Origin: Osmia lignaria lignaria
Lineage: Eukaryota > Arthropoda > Insecta > Hymenoptera > Megachilidae
Reading direction: 5' to 3'
Assembly: GCF_051020975.1 (NCBI RefSeq)
Contig: NW_027478158.1
Span: forward strand, 5,332,001 to 5,396,000
Length of the DNA: 64,000 nt
Shown: positions 48,937-62,782 of the stretch, piece after piece
Layout of the letters: the number at the start of each line of letters is the position of its first letter
How positions within the stretch are numbered: the stretch's first letter is position 1
The notes under the pieces: generated by a model
What the model was told of the DNA's origin: nothing
Seen by the model: only the letters and a program-made list of their open reading frames with translations
The model's database searches: none
Program-made: the position numbers and the translations under genes

Positions 48937-51900
48937 CTGATCAAAAAATATCATAGAACATAAAAAGTAGGAAACTTAATTCTCTACAAAAAAGGTCTCT
49001 TAACATTTTGCCATAGCTCGCTTCGTTTCCGAGATATTTGCAGATTTATCTCAAGGGAAGGGGCCTAACGGACATATTTCGAGATATTTCTTCTTCTTGT
49101 TGTTCTTCTTGTGCACAGCTAAACTGGAAGTGGCATTTCCAGCTCGCAATAGTGCAGAGTTATCTCAAAGAAAGGGGCCACGGTGTTTCTGTATCCCTAT
49201 TATGTTGGTGCGGCTTCGGAACTTTTAAATATCTCGATATATCTCGAAAACTACGCTTCTGATCAAAAAATATCATAGAACATAAATTGTAGGAAACATA
49301 ATTCTCTACAAAAAACGTCTCTTAACATTTTGCCATAGCTCGCTTCGTTTCCGAGATATTTGCAGATTCAACTCAAAGGAACTGGCCTGACGGACATATT
49401 TCGAGATATTTCTTCTTCTTGTTGTTCTTCCTCTGCACAGCTAAGCTGGAAGTGGCATTTGCAGCTCGCAATAGTCCAGAGATATCTCAAAGAAAGGGGC
49501 CACGGTGTTTCTGTAGCTCTATTATGTTGGTGCGGCTTCGGAACTTTTAAATATCTTGATATATCTCGAGAACTACGCGTCTGATCGAAAAATATCATAG
49601 AACATAAAAAGTAGGAAACATAATTCTCTACAAAAAAGGTCTCTTAACATTTTGCCATAGCTCGCTTCGTTTCCGAGATATTTGCAGATTTATCTCAAGG
49701 GAAGGGGCCTAACGGACATATTTCCAGATATTTCTTCTTCTTGTTGTTCTTCTTCTGCACAGCTAAGCTGGAAGTGGCATTTGCGGCTCGCACTAGTGCA
49801 GAGTTATCTCAAAGAAATGGGCCACGGTGTTTCTGTATCTCTATTAAGTTGGTGCAGCTTCAGGACTTTTAAATATCTTGATATTATTCGAGAACTACGC
49901 ATCTGATCAAAAAATATCATGGAACATAAAAAGTAGAAAACTTAATTCTCTACAGAAAAGGTCTCTTAACATTTTGCCATAGCTCGCTTCGTTTCCGAGA
50001 TATTTGCAGATTTATCTCAAGGGAAGGGGCCTGACGGACATATTTCGAGATATTTCTTCTTCTTGTTGTTCTTCTCCTGCACAGCTAAGCTGGAAGTGGC
50101 ATTTGCAGCTCGCAATAGTGCAGAGTTATCGCAAAGAAAGGGGCCACGGTGTTTCTGTATCTCTATTATGTTGGTGCGGCTTCGGAACTTTTAAATATCT
50201 TGATATATCTCGAGAACTACGCATCTGATCAAAAAATATCATAGAACATAAAAAGTAGGAATCCTAATTTTCTACAAAAAAGGTCTCTGAACATTTTGCC
50301 GTAGCTCGCTTCGTTTCCGAGATATTTGCAGATTTATCTCAAGGGAAGGGGCCTGACGGACATATTTCGAGATATTTCTTCTTCTTGTTGTTCTTCTTCT
50401 GCACTGCTAAGCTGGAAGTGGCATTTGCTGCTCGCACTAGTGCAGAGTTATCTCAAAGAAAGGGGCCACGGTGTTTCTGTACCTCTATTATGTTGGTGCA
50501 GCTTCGGAGCTTTTAAATATCTTGATATATCTCGAGAACTACGCATCTGATCAAAAAATATCATAGAACATAAAAAGTAGGAAACCTAATTCTCTACAAA
50601 AAAGGTCTCTTAACGTTTTGCAATAGCTCGCTTCGTTTCCGAGATATTTGCAGATTTATCTCAAGGGAGGGGTCCTGACGGACATATTTCGAGATATTTC
50701 TTCTTCTTGTTCTTCTTCTTCTGCACAGCTAAACTGGAAGTGGCATTTCCAGCTCGCAATCGTGCAGAGTTATCTCAAAGAAAGGGGCCACGGTGTTTCT
50801 GTATCTCTATTATGTTGATGCGGCTTCGGAACTTTTAAATATCTTGATATATCTCGGGAACTACGCCTCCGATCGAAAAATATCATAGAACATAAAAAGT
50901 AGGAAACTTAATTCTCTACAAAAAAGGTCTCTTAACATTTTGCCATAGCTCGCTTCGTTTCCGAGATATTTGCAGATTAATCTCAAGGGAAGTGGCCTGA
51001 CGGACATATTTCGAGATATTCCTTCTTCTTGTTGTTCTTCTTCTGCACAGCTAAGCTGGAAGTGGCATTTGCAGCTCGCAATAGTGCAGAGTTATCCCAA
51101 AGAAAGGGGCCACGGTGTTTCTGTATCTCTATTATGTTGGTGCGGCTTCGGAACTTTTAAATATCTCGATATATCTCGAAAACTACGCTTCTGATCAAAA
51201 AATATTGTAGAAGATAAATTGTAGGAAACATAATTCTCTACAAAAAAGGTCTCTTAACATTTTGCCATAGCTCGCTTCGTTTCCGAGATATTTGCAGATT
51301 TATCTCAAGGGAAGGGGCCTGACGGACATATTTCGAGATATTTCTTCTTCTTGTTGTTCTTCTTCTGCACAGCTAAGCTGGAAGTGGCATTTGCAGCGCG
51401 CAATAGTGCAGAGTTATCTCAAAGAAAGGGGCCACGGTGTTTCTGTATCTCTATTATGTTGGTGCGGCTTCTGAACTTTTAAATATCTTGATATATCTCG
51501 AGAACTACGCATCTGATCAAAAAATATCATACTACATAAAAAGTAGGAAACTTAATTCTCTACAAGAAAGGTCTCTAAACATTTTGCCATAGCTCGCTTC
51601 GTTTCCGAGATATTTGCAGATTTATCTCAAGGGAAGGGGCCTGACGGACATATTTCGAGATGTTTCTTCTTCTTGTTGTTCTTCTTCTGCACAGCTAAGC
51701 TGGAAGTGGCATTTGCAGCTCGCAATAGTGCAGAGTTATCTCAAAGAGAGGGGCCACGGTATTTCTGTATCTCTATTATGTTGGTGCGGCTTCGGAACTT
51801 TTAAATATCTTGATATATCTCGAGAACTACGCATCTGATCAAAAAATATCATACTACATAAAAAGTAGGAAACTTAATTCTCTACAAGAAAGGTCTCTAA

Positions 51901-52800
51901 ACATTTTGCCATAGCTCGCTTCGTTTCCGAGATATTTGCAGATTTATCTCAAGGGAAGGGGCCTGACGGACATATTTCGAGATGTTTCTTCTTCTTGTTG
52001 TTCTTCTTCTGCACAGCTAAGCTGGAAGTGGCATTTGCAGCTCGCAATAGTGCAGAGTTATCTCAAAGAGAGGGGCCACGGTATTTCTGTATCTCTATTA
52101 TGTTGGTGCGGCTTCGGAACTTTTAAATATCTTGATATATCTCGAGAACTACGCATCTGATCAAAAAATATCATAGAAGATAAAACGTAGGAAACTTGAT
52201 TCTCTACAAAAAAGGTCTCTTAACATTTCGCCATAGCTCGCTTCGTTTCCGACATATTTGCAGATTTATCTCAAGGGAAGGGGCCTGTCGGACATATTTC
52301 GAGATATTTCTTCTTCTTGTTGTTCTTCTTCTGCACAGCTAAGCTGGAAGTGGCATTTGCGGCTCGCACTAGTGCAGAGTTATCTCAAAGAAAGGGGCCA
52401 CGGTGTTTCTGTATCTCTATTATGTTGGTGCGGCTTCGGAACTTTTAAATATCTCGATATATCGCGAAAACTACGCTTCTGATCAAAAAATATCATAGAA
52501 CATAAATTGTAGGAAACATAATTCTCTACAAAAAACGTCTCTTCACATTTTGCCATAGCTCGCTTCGTTTCCGAGATATTTGCAGATTTATCTCAAGAGA
52601 AGGGGCCTGACGGACATATTTCGAGATATTTCTTCTTCTTGTTGTTCTTCTTCTGCACAGCTAAGCTGGAAGTGGCATTTGCAGCTCGCAATAGTGCAGA
52701 GTTACCTCAAAGAAAGGGGCCACGGTGTTTCTGTATCTCTATTATCTTGGTGCCGCTTCGGAACTTTTAAATATCTGGATATATCTCGAGAACTACGCAT
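48937..52800 (+). repeat. Twelve-monomer HOR, copy 1 (monomers 153-164)
   Basis: 3,864 bp, exactly 12 x 322. Markers in order include TTCTTGTGCACAGC (153), CAGATTCAACTC (154), AAATGGGCC (155), CTTCTCCTGC (156), GCACTGC (157), TTGATGCGG (158), CAGATTAATCTC (159), CTTCTGAAC (160), two identical GGTATTTCTG units (161-162), CCTGTCGG (163) and CAAGAGAAGG (164). At the sites I compared, the only internal difference from copy 2 is at 49885-49887. Confidence 0.93.
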
Positions 52801-55800
52801 CTGATCAAAAAATATCATAGAACATAAAAAGTAGGAAACTTAATTCTCTACAAAAAAGGTCTCTTAACATTTTGCCATACCTCGCTTCGTTTCCGAGATA
52901 TTTGCAGATTTATCTCAAGGGAAGGGGCCTAACGGACATATTTCGAGATATTTCTTCTTCTTGTTGTTCTTCTTGTGCACAGCTAAACTGGAAGTGGCAT
53001 TTCCAGCTCGCAATAGTGCAGAGTTATCTCAAAGAAAGGGGCCACGGTGTTTCTGTATCCCTATTATGTTGGTGCGGCTTCGGAACTTTTAAATATCTCG
53101 ATATATCTCGAAAACTACGCTTCTGATCAAAAAATATCATAGAACATAAATTGTAGGAAACATAATTCTCTACAAAAAACGTCTCTTAACATTTTGCCAT
53201 AGCTCGCTTCGTTTCCGAGATATTTGCAGATTCAACTCAAAGGAACTGGCCTGACGGACATATTTCGAGATATTTCTTCTTCTTGTTGTTCTTCCTCTGC
53301 ACAGCTAAGCTGGAAGTGGCATTTGCAGCTCGCAATAGTCCAGAGATATCTCAAAGAAAGGGGCCACGGTGTTTCTGTAGCTCTATTATGTTGGTGCGGC
53401 TTCGGAACTTTTAAATATCTTGATATATCTCGAGAACTACGCGTCTGATCGAAAAATATCATAGAACATAAAAAGTAGGAAACATAATTCTCTACAAAAA
53501 AGGTCTCTTAACATTTTGCCATAGCTCGCTTCGTTTCCGAGATATTTGCAGATTTATCTCAAGGGAAGGGGCCTAACGGACATATTTCCAGATATTTCTT
53601 CTTCTTGTTGTTCTTCTTCTGCACAGCTAAGCTGGAAGTGGCATTTGCGGCTCGCACTAGTGCAGAGTTATCTCAAAGAAATGGGCCACGGTGTTTCTGT
53701 ATCTCTATTAAGTTGGTGCAGCTTCAGGACTTTTAAATATCTTGATATATCTCGAGAACTACGCATCTGATCAAAAAATATCATGGAACATAAAAAGTAG
53801 AAAACTTAATTCTCTACAGAAAAGGTCTCTTAACATTTTGCCATAGCTCGCTTCGTTTCCGAGATATTTGCAGATTTATCTCAAGGGAAGGGGCCTGACG
53901 GACATATTTCGAGATATTTCTTCTTCTTGTTGTTCTTCTCCTGCACAGCTAAGCTGGAAGTGGCATTTGCAGCTCGCAATAGTGCAGAGTTATCGCAAAG
54001 AAAGGGGCCACGGTGTTTCTGTATCTCTATTATGTTGGTGCGGCTTCGGAACTTTTAAATATCTTGATATATCTCGAGAACTACGCATCTGATCAAAAAA
54101 TATCATAGAACATAAAAAGTAGGAATCCTAATTTTCTACAAAAAAGGTCTCTGAACATTTTGCCGTAGCTCGCTTCGTTTCCGAGATATTTGCAGATTTA
54201 TCTCAAGGGAAGGGGCCTGACGGACATATTTCGAGATATTTCTTCTTCTTGTTGTTCTTCTTCTGCACTGCTAAGCTGGAAGTGGCATTTGCTGCTCGCA
54301 CTAGTGCAGAGTTATCTCAAAGAAAGGGGCCACGGTGTTTCTGTACCTCTATTATGTTGGTGCAGCTTCGGAGCTTTTAAATATCTTGATATATCTCGAG
54401 AACTACGCATCTGATCAAAAAATATCATAGAACATAAAAAGTAGGAAACCTAATTCTCTACAAAAAAGGTCTCTTAACGTTTTGCAATAGCTCGCTTCGT
54501 TTCCGAGATATTTGCAGATTTATCTCAAGGGAGGGGTCCTGACGGACATATTTCGAGATATTTCTTCTTCTTGTTCTTCTTCTTCTGCACAGCTAAACTG
54601 GAAGTGGCATTTCCAGCTCGCAATCGTGCAGAGTTATCTCAAAGAAAGGGGCCACGGTGTTTCTGTATCTCTATTATGTTGATGCGGCTTCGGAACTTTT
54701 AAATATCTTGATATATCTCGGGAACTACGCCTCCGATCGAAAAATATCATAGAACATAAAAAGTAGGAAACTTAATTCTCTACAAAAAAGGTCTCTTAAC
54801 ATTTTGCCATAGCTCGCTTCGTTTCCGAGATATTTGCAGATTAATCTCAAGGGAAGTGGCCTGACGGACATATTTCGAGATATTCCTTCTTCTTGTTGTT
54901 CTTCTTCTGCACAGCTAAGCTGGAAGTGGCATTTGCAGCTCGCAATAGTGCAGAGTTATCCCAAAGAAAGGGGCCACGGTGTTTCTGTATCTCTATTATG
55001 TTGGTGCGGCTTCGGAACTTTTAAATATCTCGATATATCTCGAAAACTACGCTTCTGATCAAAAAATATTGTAGAAGATAAATTGTAGGAAACATAATTC
55101 TCTACAAAAAAGGTCTCTTAACATTTTGCCATAGCTCGCTTCGTTTCCGAGATATTTGCAGATTTATCTCAAGGGAAGGGGCCTGACGGACATATTTCGA
55201 GATATTTCTTCTTCTTGTTGTTCTTCTTCTGCACAGCTAAGCTGGAAGTGGCATTTGCAGCGCGCAATAGTGCAGAGTTATCTCAAAGAAAGGGGCCACG
55301 GTGTTTCTGTATCTCTATTATGTTGGTGCGGCTTCTGAACTTTTAAATATCTTGATATATCTCGAGAACTACGCATCTGATCAAAAAATATCATACTACA
55401 TAAAAAGTAGGAAACTTAATTCTCTACAAGAAAGGTCTCTAAACATTTTGCCATAGCTCGCTTCGTTTCCGAGATATTTGCAGATTTATCTCAAGGGAAG
55501 GGGCCTGACGGACATATTTCGAGATGTTTCTTCTTCTTGTTGTTCTTCTTCTGCACAGCTAAGCTGGAAGTGGCATTTGCAGCTCGCAATAGTGCAGAGT
55601 TATCTCAAAGAGAGGGGCCACGGTATTTCTGTATCTCTATTATGTTGGTGCGGCTTCGGAACTTTTAAATATCTTGATATATCTCGAGAACTACGCATCT
55701 GATCAAAAAATATCATACTACATAAAAAGTAGGAAACTTAATTCTCTACAAGAAAGGTCTCTAAACATTTTGCCATAGCTCGCTTCGTTTCCGAGATATT

Positions 55801-56664
55801 TGCAGATTTATCTCAAGGGAAGGGGCCTGACGGACATATTTCGAGATGTTTCTTCTTCTTGTTGTTCTTCTTCTGCACAGCTAAGCTGGAAGTGGCATTT
55901 GCAGCTCGCAATAGTGCAGAGTTATCTCAAAGAGAGGGGCCACGGTATTTCTGTATCTCTATTATGTTGGTGCGGCTTCGGAACTTTTAAATATCTTGAT
56001 ATATCTCGAGAACTACGCATCTGATCAAAAAATATCATAGAAGATAAAACGTAGGAAACTTGATTCTCTACAAAAAAGGTCTCTTAACATTTCGCCATAG
56101 CTCGCTTCGTTTCCGACATATTTGCAGATTTATCTCAAGGGAAGGGGCCTGTCGGACATATTTCGAGATATTTCTTCTTCTTGTTGTTCTTCTTCTGCAC
56201 AGCTAAGCTGGAAGTGGCATTTGCGGCTCGCACTAGTGCAGAGTTATCTCAAAGAAAGGGGCCACGGTGTTTCTGTATCTCTATTATGTTGGTGCGGCTT
56301 CGGAACTTTTAAATATCTCGATATATCGCGAAAACTACGCTTCTGATCAAAAAATATCATAGAACATAAATTGTAGGAAACATAATTCTCTACAAAAAAC
56401 GTCTCTTCACATTTTGCCATAGCTCGCTTCGTTTCCGAGATATTTGCAGATTTATCTCAAGAGAAGGGGCCTGACGGACATATTTCGAGATATTTCTTCT
56501 TCTTGTTGTTCTTCTTCTGCACAGCTAAGCTGGAAGTGGCATTTGCAGCTCGCAATAGTGCAGAGTTACCTCAAAGAAAGGGGCCACGGTGTTTCTGTAT
56601 CTCTATTATCTTGGTGCCGCTTCGGAACTTTTAAATATCTGGATATATCTCGAGAACTACGCAT
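52801..56664 (+). repeat. Twelve-monomer HOR, copy 2 (monomers 165-176)
   Basis: Tandem copy of 48937-52800. The junction is visible as CCATACCTCGC (52880) where copy 1 begins CCATAGCTCGC; the same CCATACCTCGC follows copy 2 near 56744. The duplicated segment therefore runs about 49017-52880 and 52881-56744. Part of it (units 171-176) also matches units 180-184 and 186. Confidence 0.93.
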
Positions 56665-59562
56665 CTGATCAAAAAATATCATAGAACATAAAAAGTAGGA
56701 AACTTAATTCTCTACAAAAAAGGTCTCTTAACATTTTGCCATACCTCGCTTCGTTTCCGAGATATTTGCAGATTTATCTCAATGGAAGGGGCCTGACGGG
56801 CATATTTCGAGATATTTCTTCTTCTTGTTGTTCTTCTTCTGCACAGCTAAGCTGGAAGTGGCATTTGCAGCGCGCAATAGTGCAGAGTTATCTCAAAGAA
56901 AGGGGCCACGGTGTTTCTGTATCTCTATTATGTTGGTGCGGCTTCGGAACTTTTAAATATCTTGATATATCTCGAGAACTACGCATCCGATCAAAAAATA
57001 TCATAGAACATAAAAAGTAGGAAACATAATTCTCTACAAAAAAGGTCTCTTAACATTTTGCCATAGCACGCTTCGTTTCCGAGATATTTGCAGATTTATC
57101 TCGAGGGAAGGGGCCTGACGGACATATTTCGAGATATTTCTTCTTCTTGTTGTTCTTCTTCTGCACAGCTAAGCTGGAAGTGGCATTTGCAGCTCGCAAT
57201 AGTGCAGAGTTACCTCAAAGAAAGGGGCCACGGTGTTTCTGTATCTCTATTATCTTGGTGCCGCTTCGGAACTTTTAAATATCTGGATATATCTCGAGAA
57301 CTACGCATCTGATCAAAAAATATCATAGAACATAAAAAGTAGGAAACTTAATTCTCTACAAAAAAGGTCTCTTAACATTTTGCCATACCTCGCTTCGTTT
57401 CCGAGATATTTGCAGATTTATCTCGATGGAAGGGGCCTGACGGGCATATTTCGAGATATTTCTTCTTCTTGTTGTTCTTCTTCTGCACAGCTAAGCTGGA
57501 AGTGGCATTTGCAGCTCGCAATTGTGCAGAGTTATCTCAAAGAAAGGGGCCACGGTGTTTCTGTATCTCTATTATGTTGGTGCGGCTTCGGAACTTTTAA
57601 ATATCTTGGTATATCTCGAGAACTACGCATCTGATCAAAAAATATCATCGAACATAAAAAGTAGGAAACTTAATTCTCTACAAAAAAGGTCTCTTAACAT
57701 TTTGCCATAGCTCGCTTCGTTTCCGAGATATTTGCAGATTTATCTCAAGGGAAGTGGCCTGACGGACATATTTCGAGATATTCCTTCTTCTTGTTGTTCT
57801 TCTTCTGCACAGCTAAGCTGGAAGTGGCATTTGCAGCTCGCAATAGTGCAGAGTTATCCCAAAGAAAGGGGCCACGGTGTTTCTGTATCTCTATTATGTT
57901 GGTGCGGCTTCGGAACTTTTAAATATCTCGATATATCTCGAAAACTACGCTTCTGATCAAAAAATATCGTAGAAGATAAATTGTAGGAAACATAATTCTC
58001 TACAAAAAAGGTCTCTTAACATTTTGCCATAGCTCGCTTCGTTTCCGAGATATTTGCAGATTTATCTCAAGGGAAGGGGCCTGACGGACATATTTCGAGA
58101 TATTTCTTCTTCTTGTTGTTCTTCTTCTGCACAGCTAAGCTGGAAGTGGCATTTGCAGCGCGCAATAGTGCAGAGTTATCTCAAAGAAAGGGGCCACGGT
58201 GTTTCTGTATCTCTATTATGTTGGTGCGGCTTCGGAACTTTTAAATATCTTGATATATCTCGAGAACTACGCATCTGATCAAAAAATATCATACTACATA
58301 AAAAGTAGGAAACTTAATTCTCTACAAGAAAGGTCTCTAAACATTTTGCCATAGCTCGCTTCGTTTCCGAGATATTTGCAGATTTATCTCAAGGGAAGGG
58401 GCCTGACGGACATATTTCGAGATGTTTCTTCTTCTTGTTGTTCTTCTTCTGCACAGCTAAGCTGGAAGTGGCATTTGCAGCTCGCAATAGTGCAGAGTTA
58501 TCTCAAAGAGAGGGGCCACGGTATTTCTGTATCTCTATTATGTTGGTGCGGCTTCGGAACTTTTAAATATCTTGATATATCTCGAGAACTACGCATCTGA
58601 TCAAAAAATATCATACTACATAAAAAGTAGGAAACTTAATTCTGTACAAGAAAGGTCTCTAAACATTTTGCCATAGCTCGCTTCGTTTCCGAGATATTTG
58701 CAGATTTATCTCAAGGGAAGGGGCCTGACGGACATATTTCGAGATGTTTCTTCTTCTTGTTGTTCTTCTTCTGCACAGCTAAGCTGGAAGTGGCATTTGC
58801 AGCTCGCAATAGTGCAGAGTTATCTCAAAGAGAGGGGCCACGGTATTTCTGTATCTCTGTTATGTTGGTGCGGCTTCGGAACTTTTAAATATCTTGATAT
58901 ATCTCGAGAACTACGCATCTGATCAAAAAATATCATAGAAGATAAAACGTAGGAAACTTGATTCTCTACAAAAAAGGTCTCTTAACATTTCGCCATAGCT
59001 CGCTTCGTTTCCGACATATTTGCAGATTTATCTCAAGGGAAGGGGCCTGTCGGACATATTTCGAGATATTTCTTCTTCTTGTTGTTCTTCTTCTGCACAG
59101 CTAAGCTGGAAGTGGCATTTGCGGCTCGCACTAGTGCAGAGTTATCTCAAAGAAAGGGGCCACGGTGTTTCTGTATCTCTATTATGTTGGTGCGGCTTCG
59201 GAACTTTTAAATATCTCGATATATCGCGAAAACTACGCTTCTGATCAAAAAATATGATAGAACATAAATTGTAGGAAACATAATTCTCTACAAAAAAGGT
59301 CTCTTAACATTTTGCCATAGCTCTCTTCGTTTCCGAGATATTTGCAGATTTATCTCAAGGGAAGGGGCCTGACGGACATATTTCGAGATATTTCTTCTTC
59401 TTGTTGTTCTTCTTCTGCACAGCTAAGCTGGAAGTGGCATTTGCGGCTCGCACTAGTGCAGAGTTATCTCAAAGAAAGGGGCCACGGTGTTTCTGTATCC
59501 CTATTATGTTGGTGCGGCTTCGGAACTTTTAAATATCTCGATATATCTCGAGAACTACGCTT
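56665..59562 (+). repeat. Monomers 177-185, dimer followed by a 9-unit copy
   Basis: Units 177-179 form a two-unit pattern: CAATGGAAGG or CGATGGAAGG with GACGGGCAT alternating with CTCGAGGGAAGG with TTATCTTGGTGCCGC. Units 180-184 repeat 171-175 at 2,898 bp. Unit 180 reads CAGATTTATC and ATATCGTAG where 159 and 171 read CAGATTAATC and ATATTGTAG. Unit 185 (CTCTCTTCG, GTATCCC) is an extra unit relative to 171-176 and matches 195. Confidence 0.85.
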
Positions 59563-62500
59563 CTGATCAAAAAATATCATAGAACATAAATTGTAGGAAA
59601 CATAATTCTCTACAAAAAACGTCTCTTCACATTTTGCCATAGCTCGCTTCGTTTCCGAGATATTTGCAGATTTATCTCAAGAGAAGGGGCCTGACGGACA
59701 TATTTCGAGATATTTCTTCTTCTTGTTGTTCTTCTTCTGCACAGCTAAGCTGGAAGTGGCATTTGCAGCTCGCAATAGTGCAGAGTTACCTCAAAGAAAG
59801 GGGCCACGGTGTTTCTGTATCTCTATTATCTTGGTGCCGCTTCGGAACTTTTAAATATCTGGATATATCTCGAGAACTACGCATCTGATCAAAAAATATC
59901 ATAGAACATAAAAAGTAGGAAACTTAATTCTCTACAAAAAAGGTCTCTTAACATTTTGCCATACCTCGCTTCGTTTCCGAGATATTTGCAGATTTATCTC
60001 AATGGAAGGGGCCTGACGGGCATATTTCGAGATATTTCTTCTTCTTGTTGTTCTTCTTCTGCACAGCTAAGCTGGAAGTGGCATTTGCAGCGCGCAATAG
60101 TGCAGAGTTATCTCAAAGAAAGGGGCCACGGTGTTTCTGTATCTCTATTATGTTGGTGCGGCTTCGGAACTTTTAAATATCTTGATATATCTCGAGAACT
60201 ACGCATCCGATCAAAAAATATCATAGAACATAAAAAGTAGGAAACATAATTCTCTACAAAAAAGGTCTCTTAACATTTTGCCATAGCTCGCTTCGTTTCC
60301 GAGATATTTGCAGATTTATCTCGAGGGAAGGGGCCTGACGGACATATTTCGAGATATTTCTTCTTCTTGTTGTTCTTCTTCTGCACAGCTAAGCTGGAAG
60401 TGGCATTTGCAGCTCGCAATAGTGCAGAGTTACCTCAAAGAAAGGGGCCACGGTGTTTCTGTATCTCTATTATCTTGGTGCCGCTTCGGAACTTTTAAAT
60501 ATCTGGATATATCTCGAGAACTACGCATCTGATCAAAAAATATCATAGAACATAAAAAGTAGGAAACTTAATTCTCTACAAAAAAGGTCTCTTAACATTT
60601 TGCCATACCTCGCTTCGTTTCCGAGATATTTGCAGATTTATCTCAATGGAAGGGGCCTGACGGGCATATTTCGAGATATTTCTTCTTCTTGTTGTTCTTC
60701 TTCTGCACAGCTAAGCTGGAAGTGGCATTTGCAGCGCGCAATAGTGCAGAGTTATCTCAAAGAAAGGGGCCACGGTGTTTCTGTATCTCTATTATGTTGG
60801 TGCGGCTTCGGAACTTTTAAATATCTTGATATATCTCGAGAACTACGCATCCGATCAAAAAATATCATAGAACATAAAAAGTAGGAAACTTAATTCTCTA
60901 CAAAAAAGGTCTCTTAACATTTTGCCATAGCTCGCTTCGTTTCCGAGATATTTGCAGATTTATCTCGAGGGAAGGGGCCTGACGGACATATTTCGAGATA
61001 TTTCTTCTTCTTGTTGTTCTTCTTCTGCACAGCTAAGCTGGAAGCGGCATTTGCGCCTCGCACTAGTGCAGAGTTATCTCAAAGAAAGGGGCCACGGTGT
61101 TTCTGTATCTCTATTATGTTGGTGCAGCTTCAGAACTTTTAAATATCTTGATATATCTCGAGAACTACGCATCTGATCAAAAAATATCATGGAACATAAA
61201 AAGTAGAAAACTTAATTCTCTACAAAAAAGGTCTCTTAACATTTTGCCGTAGCTCGCTTCGTTTCCGAGATATTTGCAGATTTATCTCAAGGGAGGGGTC
61301 CTGACGGACATATTTCGAGATATTTCTTCTTCTTGTTGTTCTTCTTCTGCACAGCTAAACTGGAAGTGGCATTTCCAGCTCGCAATAGTGCAGAGTTATC
61401 CCAAAGAAAGGGGCCACGCTGTTTCTGTATCTCTATTATGTTGGTGCGGCTTCGGAACTTTTAAATATCTCGATATATCTCGAAAACTACGCTTCTGATG
61501 AAAAAATATCATAGAATATAAATTGTAGGAAACATAATTCTCTACAAAAAAGGTCTCTTAACATTTTGCCATAGCTCGCTTCGTTTCCGAGATATTTGCA
61601 GATTTATCTCAAGGGAAGGGGCCTGACGGACATATTTCGAGATATTTCTTCTTCTTGTTGTTCTTCTTCTGCACAGCTAAGCTGGAAGTGGCATTTGCAG
61701 GTCGCAATAGTGCAGAGTTATCTCAAAGAAAGGGGCCACGGTGTTTCTGTATCTCTATTATGTTGGTGCGGCTTCGGAACTTTTAAATATCTTGATATAT
61801 CTCGAGAACTACGCTTCTGATCAAAAAATATCATAGAACATAAAAAGTAGGAAACTTAATTCTCTACAAAAAAGGTCTGTTAACATTTTGCCATAGCTCG
61901 CTTCGTTTCCGAGATATTTGCAGATTTATCTCAAGGGAAGGGGCCTAACGGACATATTTCGAGATATTTCTTCTTCTTGTTGTTCTTCTTCTGCACAGCT
62001 AAACTGGAAGTGGCATTTCCAGCTCGCAATAGTGCAGAGTTATCTCAAAGAGAGGGGCCACGGTGTTTCTGTATCTCTATTATGTTGGTGCGGCTTCGGA
62101 ACTTTTAAATATCTTGATATATCTCGAGAACTACGCATCTGATCAAAAAATATCATAGAAGATGAAAAGTAGGAAACTTAATTCTCTACAAAAAAGGTCT
62201 CTTAACATTTTGCCATAGCTCGCTTCGTTTCCGAGATATTTGCAGATATATCTCAAGGGAGGGGGCCTGACGGACATATTTCGAGATATTTCTTCTTCTT
62301 GTTGTTCTTCTTCTGCACAGCTAAGCTGGAAGTGGCATTTACAGCTCGGAATAGTGCAGAGTTATCTCAAAGAGAGGGGCCACGGTGTTTCTGTATCTCT
62401 ATTATGTTGGTGCGGCTTCGGAACTTTTAAATATCTTGATATATCTCGAGAACTACGCATCTGATCAAAAAATATCATAGAACATGAAAAGTAGGAAACT

Positions 62501-62782
62501 TAATTCTCTACAAAAAAGGTCTCTTAACATTTTGCCATAGCTCTCTTCGTTTCCGAGATATTTGCAGATTTATCTCAAGGGAAGGGGCCTGACGGACATA
62601 TTTCGAGATATTTCTTCTTCTTGTTGTTCTTCTTCTGCACAGCTAAGCTGGAAGTGGCATTTGCGGCTCGCACTAGTGCAGAGTTATCTCAAAGAAAGGG
62701 GCCACGGTGTTTCTGTATCCCTATTATGTTGGTGCGGCTTCGGAACTTTTAAATATCTCGATATATCTCGAGAACTACGCTT
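59563..62782 (+). repeat. Monomers 186-195, dimer repeats and ten-unit spacing
   Basis: Units 187-188 and 189-190 form a 644-bp dimer, the 187 and 189 members being alike (CAATGGAAGG, GACGGGCAT, GCATCCGATC). Units 186-188 match 176-178 and 196-197 match 186-187, all at 3,220 bp. Unit 190 has GAAGCGGC and TTTGCGCCTCGCACTAG. Unit 191 has CCACGCTG and CTGATGAAAAAATATC. Units 192-194 have few close partners here; 194 has GGAGGGGGCC and GCTCGGAATAG. Confidence 0.83.
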
